The position numbers and the translations under genes are program-made. 64,000 nucleotides of DNA from Bacillota bacterium (GTDB taxonomy: Bacteria > Bacillota > Clostridia > Lachnospirales > Lachnospiraceae), in assembly GCA_023414875.1 (NCBI GenBank), contig JAEZMV010000001.1, positions 62,001-126,000 of the forward strand, written 5' to 3'. This document shows, in pieces, positions 36,482 through 43,360 of this stretch; the first letter of the stretch is position 1; each line of letters starts with the position of its first letter. The notes under the pieces are model-generated. The model was given only the letters and a program-made list of their open reading frames with translations, was not told the origin of the DNA and did no database searches.

Positions 36482-36998
36482 TTCCTTTCCTGATATTTTT
36501 TCTTTTCATCAAAAGCACATAAACAGATAGCTCTCTATCTGCTGTATTAATGGCTCGCATGTCTTTCGCGAGACTATTCACACTAACGAAGCATGGCTGC
36601 TTTTGCCGCAAATGCTTCATAGAAAACCCGTAAATATAATAATGAATTTCCACTGGAATTCATTATTATATTTACTAAGAATTCAACTTAGTTGAATTCT
36701 TTTCACACTAACCACTCAAAATATATCTTCTGTTTCAGGGTAATTATCTTTGTTTTCCTTTCAAATCATTTATTTTCTTCTCAAGTCTTTTGGTACAATC
36801 AAGTCGTTTGATTTCCCTTCCATCATTTAACTCCTTCCGGTGTCATATAACTTCCCTTCAAGTTGCTTCTTTGCTTTGCGCCTTATGGCAATACCATGCT
36901 TACGCATGGCATGCCGGCGCGATTTGAGTGGGTTCTAAAAAGGAAAGCAAGGATAATCACCCTGAAACAGTATTTCATATTAATATTACTTATTGATA
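36482..36998 (-). other. nifK-nifE spacer with hairpins and a TIR-bounded element
   Basis: This spacer is unusually long for the operon. It holds a 22-bp AT-rich hairpin (36630-36675), a 9-bp perfect hairpin GAATTCAAC/GTTGAATTC (36679-36699) and a 241-bp element (36730-36970) flanked by 32-bp inverted repeats. The repeats differ at three positions. Between them lie a CCATGC/GCATGG hairpin and a micro-ORF. Confidence 0.7.
36770..36826 (-). CDS. Possible 18-residue micro-ORF in the nifK-nifE spacer
   Basis: ATGATG at 36826 is preceded by AAGGAG at 4 nt (7 nt for the second ATG), an almost ideal ribosome site. The peptide is MMEGKSNDLIVPKDLRRK, then TAA. A 26-residue ORF ends just before it. 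Without conservation data this may be chance, so confidence is low. Confidence 0.3.
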   Translation of the reverse strand: MMEGKSNDLIVPKDLRRK

Positions 36999-38363
36999 TT
37001 ACATGACCATCTCAAAATCTTCTTCCTCTGCGTCTCTGTCCTGACGGTCCATAATTGCATTCGTGATCAGCTCTGCCAGTCTCATACCGCCCTTATAACC
37101 AACCAGTGGCATATATGAGTGAATATATCTGTCTATGATCGGGAAACCGGCTCTGACAAAAGGAATATCCTCAGCTCTTGCGATATACTTTCCATGGGTA
37201 CCACCAATCAGTAAGTCAACACCCTCTGCCTTAATCCACTGATGTAATTCAAATAGATCTCCAGAGGCCTTTGCTTTACAGTCAACTACGCCAAACCTGT
37301 TAAATAATTCTTCTGCTGCATCTACAAAGGCTTCTCCCGGTGTGCCGGTAACTAAGTATTTCGGAAGCATACCCATCTCTAATACAAACTCAGCTAAACC
37401 GAGTACTGTATCAGGGTCACCAAAAATAGCCACCTTTTTGTTATAGGTATAAGGATGTATATCTATGAGAATATCGACCAGCTGACCTCTCTCTACCTCC
37501 AGCTCCGGAGCAACCTCATGTTTTGAATAGCTCTGTAATGCCAGGATGTACTTATCCGTTCTTCCGATACCGATTGGTAAGGGAAGGAGCTTATAGGGCA
37601 CGTTGCATTTTTTTGATAAGGCTTCCGCAGGTACTTCACTGGCTGCTTTTCCGAAAGCGATAGTTAGGGAAGAATTTCCCAAGGATACAATCTCCTCCAC
37701 GGTAGTACCACCCTTTGGATACAGTTCAAATTTTCCGGTCATGGGAGAATCCATCACACCGCTGGTATCCGGGAGCATCGTATAGGAAACACCCATTACA
37801 TCTGCCAGCCGCTTCAGCTCTCTCATATCTCCAGGATTAACAAAGCCGGGCAAAATTGCGACTTTACCGTTCCTCTCTCCGGTCGCTCTGGACAGGTAAC
37901 GGATAAAGCCTGCTACCATATTACTAAATCCGGTAATGTGGGAACCATAATAACTTGGAGTATTACAGTGAACCATGAATTTACCTTCCGGTATGTCAAT
38001 TCCTTGAATCAATGCATTCAGGTCATCGCCGATGGTCTCGGACAAGCAGGTTGTATGTACCGCAATGATCTTCGGATTATAAATATCAAATATATTCTTT
38101 GCGGCCGTCTTTAAATTCGTTCCGCCGCCGAATACAGAAGCACCTTCCGTAAAGGAGCTGGTTGATGCCATCGCAGGATCTTTAAAATGACGGGTCAAGA
38201 ACATTCTGTGAAATGCACAACAGCCTTGGGAACCATGGCTGTGTGGCATACATTCATGCACTCCTAAGGCGGCATACATAGCACCCACCGGCTGGCAGGT
38301 CTTTGCAGGGTTAATTCGAAGTGCACTTCTATCGTAGGTTTCCTTTGTCGTATAATCTAGCAT
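36999..38363 (-). CDS. nifK: Nitrogenase MoFe protein beta chain
   Basis: Role: beta subunit of dinitrogenase; carries half of the P-cluster. Seen: 454 residues, the short clostridial length that lacks the N-terminal extension of proteobacterial NifK. P-cluster Cys motifs are present (NPAKTCQPVGA, CMPHSHGSQGC, HTTCLSETIGDD), as is SSFTEGASVFGGG. Its ATG overlaps the nifD stop region by 7 nt, so translation is coupled. GAGG precedes it with adequate spacing. It is followed by the 526-nt spacer before nifE. Confidence 0.96.
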   Translation of the reverse strand: MLDYTTKETYDRSALRINPAKTCQPVGAMYAALGVHECMPHSHGSQGCCAFHRMFLTRHFKDPAMASTSSFTEGASVFGGGTNLKTAAKNIFDIYNPKIIAVHTTCLSETIGDDLNALIQGIDIPEGKFMVHCNTPSYYGSHITGFSNMVAGFIRYLSRATGERNGKVAILPGFVNPGDMRELKRLADVMGVSYTMLPDTSGVMDSPMTGKFELYPKGGTTVEEIVSLGNSSLTIAFGKAASEVPAEALSKKCNVPYKLLPLPIGIGRTDKYILALQSYSKHEVAPELEVERGQLVDILIDIHPYTYNKKVAIFGDPDTVLGLAEFVLEMGMLPKYLVTGTPGEAFVDAAEELFNRFGVVDCKAKASGDLFELHQWIKAEGVDLLIGGTHGKYIARAEDIPFVRAGFPIIDRYIHSYMPLVGYKGGMRLAELITNAIMDRQDRDAEEEDFEMVM

Positions 38364-39955
38364 GCCTCAACACCTCCCATTGTTCCCTCCAGGATCGGAG
38401 TTGATTTCCAAGGTGCTTTTACATAACTCCAAGCTGGGGTATAGATACCCATTGTAATGTCTCGTGCAAAATTAACTGCTCCGCGGAAGCACGAATACGG
38501 TCCACTATAATCATAAGAGTGAAGCTGCCTTGATAACACACCGCCCTTTTGAGCGACATATTTATCCTTGATTCCGGAAAAGAATATATCAGGCTTTAAC
38601 AGCTTTAAGAACTCCTCTGTCTCAAAGTGGTTTAAGTCATCAACCATGTAGGTTCCATCCTGCATATCCTTGACCATACCCCCGTAATAATCGATCAGCT
38701 TCTCTTCCTTCAGCTTATTTAAATCCTCTTCCGACAAATAAACATGGAATTTCTCCAGATCGGGTTCTACAGTAATTGATTCGATATTCTTACTGTCAGC
38801 ATCTGTTTTAACAAACGGAATTACCTCACGTCCTTCATATTCCTCTCTGTGTCCAAACTCATAGCCGGCTAGAATGGTATGTACGCCAAGGTCATTAAGC
38901 AGGAACTGGTAGTGATGGGCTCTGGAACCTCCGACATAGATTGCTGCTGTTTTACCCTTTAATTTGCTCTTATAGTAAGCCATATCCTGTTCAATCTGAT
39001 CCAGTTCATCTGCTATTACGGCTTCGGTTCTTGCTGTCAACTCTGGGTCATTAAAGAATCTGGCCATATTTCTCAAGGATTCAATCGTCGCATCAACACC
39101 TACAAAGTTAACCTTCATCCAAGGAATTCCGTATTTAGTCTCAATCAGCTCTGCAATGTAATTAATGGAGCGGTGGCACTGAACCACACTTAGGTTTGCC
39201 TGATGTGCATTTTTAATGTCATCCATACTAGCGTCACCGGTAAAGGTTGAAACCACCTCATAGCCAATTCGTTTTAAGAGTCTTTCTGTCTCCCAGCCGT
39301 CACCACCGATGTTATACTCTCCCAATAGGTTAACCGAGAATTTATTCGTAATTTTACGGTCGCCCTCACCGATTACATATTTAATTAACTGATTATTTGC
39401 AATATGATGTCCTGCTGATTGGCTGACACCCTTATATCCCTCGCAGCTAAAGGCAATACATTTGATCCCGTATTCCTTTTCTGCCCATTTTGCAACTGCA
39501 TGAATATCATCACCGATCAGACCTACCGGACAGGTAGAACAGATCATAATCGTATGTGGATGGAATAACTCCATAGCTTCCGTAATGGATTTCTTCAGTT
39601 TTTTCTCACCGCCGAATACGATATCCGGCTCCTGTAAGTCAGTGGAGAAACAGTATTGTAAATAATTATCCTCCCCCTCTCCTTTTTTTGCCTTATGTCT
39701 TCTGGTTCCCCAGGAATAATATGCACATCCGATTGGTCCATGGGTAATAATGAATGCATCCTTAATCGGTCCTACAACAACGCCCTTGCAACCGGCATAG
39801 CAGCAGCCTCTCTGGGTTATGATTCCCGGTATGGTTCGGACATTTGCTGAAATCTCATTATTTGTGCTGTTATTGTTAACATCCACAATATGTTCTTTAC
39901 GGTTTTTATATACTCTGGAATTATACTGATCCAGTACTTTATTCATTACATCCAT
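38357..39955 (-). CDS. nifD: Nitrogenase MoFe protein alpha chain
   Basis: Role: alpha subunit of dinitrogenase; holds FeMo-cofactor, the site of N2 reduction. Seen: 532 residues, close to the C. pasteurianum size, which includes the clostridial insertion of about 50 residues (here roughly 380-440, EYEGREVIPF...). Cofactor ligands are kept: Cys in VVQCHRSINYI (equivalent to Av Cys275) and His in RQLHSYDYSGPY (Av His442). P-cluster Cys are in RGCCYAGCKG and GPIGCAYYSWG. AGGAGG precedes the ATG by 5 nt. Use of Mo is inferred from the NifD type, nifEN and nifV, not from a vnf/anf marker. Confidence 0.96.
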   Translation of the reverse strand: MDVMNKVLDQYNSRVYKNRKEHIVDVNNNSTNNEISANVRTIPGIITQRGCCYAGCKGVVVGPIKDAFIITHGPIGCAYYSWGTRRHKAKKGEGEDNYLQYCFSTDLQEPDIVFGGEKKLKKSITEAMELFHPHTIMICSTCPVGLIGDDIHAVAKWAEKEYGIKCIAFSCEGYKGVSQSAGHHIANNQLIKYVIGEGDRKITNKFSVNLLGEYNIGGDGWETERLLKRIGYEVVSTFTGDASMDDIKNAHQANLSVVQCHRSINYIAELIETKYGIPWMKVNFVGVDATIESLRNMARFFNDPELTARTEAVIADELDQIEQDMAYYKSKLKGKTAAIYVGGSRAHHYQFLLNDLGVHTILAGYEFGHREEYEGREVIPFVKTDADSKNIESITVEPDLEKFHVYLSEEDLNKLKEEKLIDYYGGMVKDMQDGTYMVDDLNHFETEEFLKLLKPDIFFSGIKDKYVAQKGGVLSRQLHSYDYSGPYSCFRGAVNFARDITMGIYTPAWSYVKAPWKSTPILEGTMGGVEAC

Positions 39956-40041
39956 AAATACCTCCTTTCCGCCGCCCTGCGGCTATGAAATATTAATGTC
40001 GTTATTAAGGCTTTTTCCTAATTGAATTATTATATTAATAT

Positions 40042-40425
40042 TTAATATGCTTCCGTCGTTAGCTCTCCGTTACGTACCCGGTAATTCTCATAGATGGGCA
40101 AAATGAATATTTTTCCATCTCCCGGATTCCCGGAACTGTTCACATCCATGATACTTCCTACTACCTTATCAACCTCAGCATCCTCAACAATTAGGGTAAA
40201 GACTCTCTTTGAGATTAGCCGGTTTGTTTCAGAAAGATATTCACCGGTCGGAGTCTCAGGAATTTCGCCGGAATCAACGATGGATCTTAGTAACGCCATA
40301 TCAATTAATTTCTTGCCTCTTCCAAGGACTTTTCTACAGGTAAAGGCCGGGAAACCTGCGTCTGCCAAGGCTTCTTTCGTACCGTTAACCTTATTCTGTC
40401 TGACAATCGCCATAACTTCCTTCAT
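40042..40425 (-). CDS. nifI2: PII-like nitrogenase regulator NifI2
   Basis: Role: with NifI1 forms a complex that switches off dinitrogenase after translation when ammonium appears, as worked out in methanogens. Seen: 127 residues, PII fold: KEVMAIVRQNKVNGTKEALADAGFPAFT at the start, a long T-loop region (about 50-85) and the terminal VGSIMDVNSSGNPGDGKIFILPI, equal to the PII C-terminal GDGKIFV motif. The start at 40425 is chosen because GGAG lies 4 nt upstream; the ATG at 40437 is upstream of that site. Located between nifI1 and nifD, the usual place in archaea and clostridia. Confidence 0.93.
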   Translation of the reverse strand: MKEVMAIVRQNKVNGTKEALADAGFPAFTCRKVLGRGKKLIDMALLRSIVDSGEIPETPTGEYLSETNRLISKRVFTLIVEDAEVDKVVGSIMDVNSSGNPGDGKIFILPIYENYRVRNGELTTEAY

Positions 40426-40523
40426 GAATCTCCTCATTTCTGCGCTGTTTTTTCATGTCTATATTAGTAGTTTAGTTTGTGTGCACAGCGCTGACACAAA
40501 CCTGAGCCTTACAGTTAACCGCC

Positions 40524-40850
40524 CTATAGTCCCTTCTTCTTTGTACTGATGGTATATGCCTCTTCCACAGGACTAACAAAGATTCTACCGTCGCCAAAAT
40601 GTCCGTTTTCTCCGGTTCTTGCATATTTCATGATGATCTTAACCACATCATCCTTATCCTTATCCTCCACTACCATAAGAAGCATTTCCTTTGGAATCTC
40701 ATCATAGAACACCTCTCCAACCTTAACGCCCTTTTGTTTACCACGACCATATACGTCCATCTTTGTTACCGCCGGAAAACCAGCTGATAATAATTCTGAT
40801 AATACAGTTCCGACCTTCTCGGGACGGATAATTGCTCTGACTAATAGCAT
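40524..40850 (-). CDS. nifI1: PII-like nitrogenase regulator NifI1
   Basis: Seen: 108 residues with the PII core: MLLVRAIIRPEKVGTVLSELLSAGFPAVT, a T-loop shorter than in GlnB (GRGKQKGVKVGEVFYDEIPKEM), and the C-terminal FGDGRIFVSPVEEAYTI. NifI1-type T-loops lack the uridylylation Tyr of GlnB. Start at 40850 from GGAGG 8 nt upstream. It follows nifH by 22 nt and precedes nifI2. It probably partners NifI2 in sensing 2-oxoglutarate and ATP; this is family knowledge. Confidence 0.93.
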   Translation of the reverse strand: MLLVRAIIRPEKVGTVLSELLSAGFPAVTKMDVYGRGKQKGVKVGEVFYDEIPKEMLLMVVEDKDKDDVVKIIMKYARTGENGHFGDGRIFVSPVEEAYTISTKKKGL

Positions 40851-40872
40851 AACATGCACCTCCATTATATTT

Positions 40873-41694
40873 TTAGATATCTAAAATACCGTGCTCCATC
40901 AAAAGCTCTTCCAGTCTTTCCTGCTTCATCGGCTTTGGTATTACAAACATATCATTACCATCAATCTTCTGAGCTAATTGACGATATTCATCCGCCTGAC
41001 CTGCCTTAGGATCATAATCAATTACTGTCTTCTTGTTGATTTCTGCTCTTTGAACCATGTTATCTCTTGGTACAAAATGAATCATCTGTGATCCCAGTTC
41101 TTTTGCAAAGGCTGCAACCAGCTCTGCCTCACCATCAACCTTTCTGGAGTTACAGATAATACCACCGAGTCTTACACCACCGGTATTCGCATATTTTTGA
41201 ATACCCTTCGAAATATTGTTAGCTGCATAGAGCGCCATCATTTCACCGGATGCAACGATGTATATTTCCTGTGCCTTACCCTCACGGATTGGCATCGCGA
41301 AGCCACCGCATACAACGTCACCGAGCACATCATAAAATACATAATCCAAATCATCCGTATAAGCTCCCAGCTGCTCCAAAAGATTAATGGAAGTGATGAT
41401 ACCACGTCCTGCACACCCTACGCCGGGCTCCGGTCCACCGGATTCAACACAACGGATGTTGGCAAAGCCACGTTTCATAATGAAATCCAGATCAATATCC
41501 TCTCCCTCCTCACGAAGAGTATCCAGTACTGTCTTCTGTGCCAAACCACCTAATATTAATCTGGTGGAATCCGCTTTCGGATCACAGCCTACGATCATAA
41601 TATTCTTACCCATTTCTCCTAATCCTGCAGTTAAATTCTGAGTTGTAGTCGACTTACCAATTCCACCTTTACCGTAAATTGCAACCTGTCTCAT
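40873..41694 (-). CDS. nifH: Nitrogenase Fe protein (dinitrogenase reductase)
   Basis: Role: ATP-dependent electron donor to MoFe protein and partner in cofactor maturation. Seen: 273 residues. Walker A is GKGGIGKS at 8-15; the 4Fe-4S ligands are Cys94 (GVGCAGRG) and Cys129 (DVVCGGFAMP); Arg97 next to Cys94 is the residue that is ADP-ribosylated in some bacteria. Switch regions and DPKADSTR are intact. AGGAGG lies upstream with good spacing. First gene of the nif operon. No DRAT/DRAG genes are in the window; NifI1/NifI2 suggest PII-type control instead. Confidence 0.97.
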   Translation of the reverse strand: MRQVAIYGKGGIGKSTTTQNLTAGLGEMGKNIMIVGCDPKADSTRLILGGLAQKTVLDTLREEGEDIDLDFIMKRGFANIRCVESGGPEPGVGCAGRGIITSINLLEQLGAYTDDLDYVFYDVLGDVVCGGFAMPIREGKAQEIYIVASGEMMALYAANNISKGIQKYANTGGVRLGGIICNSRKVDGEAELVAAFAKELGSQMIHFVPRDNMVQRAEINKKTVIDYDPKAGQADEYRQLAQKIDGNDMFVIPKPMKQERLEELLMEHGILDI

Positions 41695-41744
41695 AATAAT
41701 TACCTCCTATAAAATCGAATTTGTTAGTAACCTTTGTAAAACGT

Positions 41745-41773
41745 AAAAACGCCATTACTTTAAAGTAATGACG
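41745..41773 (-). terminator. Terminator-like hairpin in the nifH leader
   Basis: On the minus strand CGTCATTACTTT pairs with AAAGTAATGGCG (41750-41773) and is followed by TTTTT (41745-41749), the shape of an intrinsic terminator, 51 nt before the nifH start. It lies downstream of the putative nif promoter, so it could act as an attenuator. Confidence 0.6.
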
Positions 41774-41889
41774 TCTCTGTCTTATAGAGCTCCCGTTGGG
41801 ATAGCTTTCGCTAACCAAACTATATAATTATTTATGCCGGCATGAAATTGTATTTGAATTACAATTTCTATAGGTGCAATTCTATCATC
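41774..41889 (-). promoter_or_regulatory. Structured nif leader RNA upstream of the terminator
   Basis: On the minus strand the leader contains GAAATTGTA/TACAATTTC (9 bp, loop 7), the palindrome ATGCCGGCAT, a GGTTAGC-GAAA-GCTATCC hairpin with a GNRA-type loop, and TCCC-AAC-GGGA. CTATA and TATAG may close the first two. The fold suggests a riboswitch or protein-binding leader, but matches no family I can name. Confidence 0.4.
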
Positions 41890-41895
41890 TGGTAA

Positions 41896-41923
41896 ATTAT
41901 GTTTCAATACATCGATTTGTCAA
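41896..41923 (-). promoter_or_regulatory. Sigma-A-type promoter of the nif operon
   Basis: TTGACA (41918-41923) and CATAAT (41896-41901), 16 bp apart, on the minus strand. The predicted RNA starts near 41889, giving a leader of about 195 nt. I see no sigma-54 -24/-12 (GG...GC) element. Confidence 0.6.
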
Positions 41924-41981
41924 AATTTATATATTTAATACATATGTTTTTGCACAATTTACACTATGGACTGCTTTTTGA

Positions 41982-43043
41982 TCAAAAATTATCCTTCAGG
42001 AGTAGAAGATGCTCCTTCGGTAATGAAATAAACTCCGGTAAATTTTCCTTTAATACCTCTCTCCACTCCTGCTTCGAAACAATCCAATATAACTTACCCT
42101 CTTCATTTTCACTCTCATTAGGGCAGAAGATGAAACTATATTCAAAGGGTCCTTCTGAGAAACCCACTGAAGATACCCTCATCGAATTAATCCCTTTAAA
42201 TTGATAGTCCGGCCTGATGTTATGAGCACGTATTCCAACATAACATACATCCTCCTCCACCGGTCGTTCCGTCCTTAAAATAAGCTTCCAGTCCAGTGCT
42301 TTTACCTCATATTCAGATATCCTCCTCGCCCTGGATATATTCTTACAACCGGTTAATTTTGCAGTATGAATATTAGAGGGATTGCTATAGATATCATTCT
42401 TTTCACCTAGTTCAATCATTCGTCCCAGCTTTAAAACTGCTATCTTCTGACAGAAACGGTATAGCTCATCTCGGTTATGGGATACCATGAGGAGGTCTCC
42501 TTTGTATTCGTTCAGTACCTCAGAAAGCTCTTGCTGCAGCTGGTCCTTTAAAAAGGAATCTAATGCGGAAAAAGGTTCATCAAGCATCATAAGCTCAGGT
42601 TCATATGCCATCATTCTTGCCAGAGCCGTCCTTTGCTGCTCTCCTCCGGATAATTGGCCAGGATAACGTTTTTGCAGCCCGGTCAGACGAAGCAGCTCCA
42701 TAAGCTTATCGGCAGTCGTTATGCTTTTATTTTTATTTCTTACCGCAAGCTCAATATTCTGCCTTACCGTCATATTCGGAAAAAGCGCATAGTTCTGAAA
42801 TAGATACCCTATATTTCTCTTTTGCGGAGACAAATTAATACCTTTATCAGAAGCATAGAGCACCCTGTCATTCAGGATAATCTGTCCCCGGTCAGGTTTC
42901 TCAATTCCGGCAATACATCTTAAAGTCAGACTTTTTCCACAGCCTGAGGCCCCCAAAAAACCCGTAGGTTTTCCCTCTGTATTGAATTTTACTTTCAAAC
43001 TAAAATCCTTATATCGTTTCTCAATATCGATTAAAAGACCCAT
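41982..43043 (-). CDS. modC: Molybdate ABC transporter ATP-binding protein ModC-like
   Basis: Role: cytoplasmic ATPase of a molybdate importer, which would feed FeMo-cofactor synthesis. Seen: 353 residues with Walker A (GASGCGKS, 31-38), Q-loop (YLFQNYALFP), signature LSGGEQQRTALARM, Walker B (LMMLDEPFSALD) and the His switch (MVSHNRDELYRF). The C-terminal 120 residues look like a TOBE-type domain (AHNIRPDYQF, GFSEGPFEYSFIF). Length and layout fit ModC. The start at 43043 is chosen because GGGGG lies 7 nt upstream. No modA or modB lies within the window, so this gene is an orphan here; a related CysA/PotA-type role is possible. Confidence 0.82.
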   Translation of the reverse strand: MGLLIDIEKRYKDFSLKVKFNTEGKPTGFLGASGCGKSLTLRCIAGIEKPDRGQIILNDRVLYASDKGINLSPQKRNIGYLFQNYALFPNMTVRQNIELAVRNKNKSITTADKLMELLRLTGLQKRYPGQLSGGEQQRTALARMMAYEPELMMLDEPFSALDSFLKDQLQQELSEVLNEYKGDLLMVSHNRDELYRFCQKIAVLKLGRMIELGEKNDIYSNPSNIHTAKLTGCKNISRARRISEYEVKALDWKLILRTERPVEEDVCYVGIRAHNIRPDYQFKGINSMRVSSVGFSEGPFEYSFIFCPNESENEEGKLYWIVSKQEWREVLKENLPEFISLPKEHLLLLKDNF

Positions 43044-43199
43044 GCATTTTCCCCCAAAGCATCTTCTATTTTTAGGTAATTGCAAAACTATAAATGTTGT
43101 CGAAGTTTATGTATGGAGAACAAGATGATTTTGTATGCTGCTTTCAGTATAAAAACGAAGCAGAACAGTTCTATCAGATGCTACAAGTAATCCTCTTAA

Positions 43200-43238
43200 C
43201 TGTCAAAAAGGCGCCTTAGAATTAACTAAGACGCCTTT
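43200..43238 (-). terminator. Terminator-like hairpin between nrdJ and modC
   Basis: AAAGGCG(C)CTTAG (43207-43219) pairs with CTAAG(A)CGCCTTT (43226-43238); on the minus strand it is followed by TTTTT. It lies 64 nt after the predicted start of the promoter at 43302-43330 and about 157 nt before modC. Confidence 0.7.
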
Positions 43239-43256
43239 GTCAATCAACTTTGACAA
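43237..43256. repeat. Inverted repeat TTGTCAA-N6-TTGACAA
   Basis: A perfect 7-6-7 dyad overlapping the outer edge of the terminator stem, downstream of the consensus promoter. It could be a repressor operator or an extension of the RNA fold. Confidence 0.4.
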
Positions 43257-43301
43257 GCTATATATCAAATATTGTTAAATTATACGTATGAATTAGTGGT
43301 T

Positions 43302-43330
43302 ATTATACGCATGGATCACACTATTGTCAA
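43302..43330 (-). promoter_or_regulatory. Perfect-consensus sigma-A promoter upstream of modC
   Basis: TTGACA (43325-43330) and TATAAT (43302-43307) separated by exactly 17 bp on the minus strand, just after the nrdJ stop at 43361. RNA is predicted to start near 43295. Confidence 0.7.
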
Positions 43331-43360
43331 TCATTATTTTTTAAATCATTTCATCCCAAA

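Noticed and set aside
41774..41889. Known riboswitch or ribozyme in the nif leader (c-di-GMP, cobalamin, hammerhead)
   Set aside because: The conserved core sequences of those families are not found; CAGATGA near the start resembles part of a hammerhead core, but the GAAA/stem arrangement does not fit.
41896..41923. Sigma-54 promoter for the nif operon
   Set aside because: No GG-N10-GC -24/-12 element was found upstream of nifH; a good TTGACA/CATAAT promoter is present instead.
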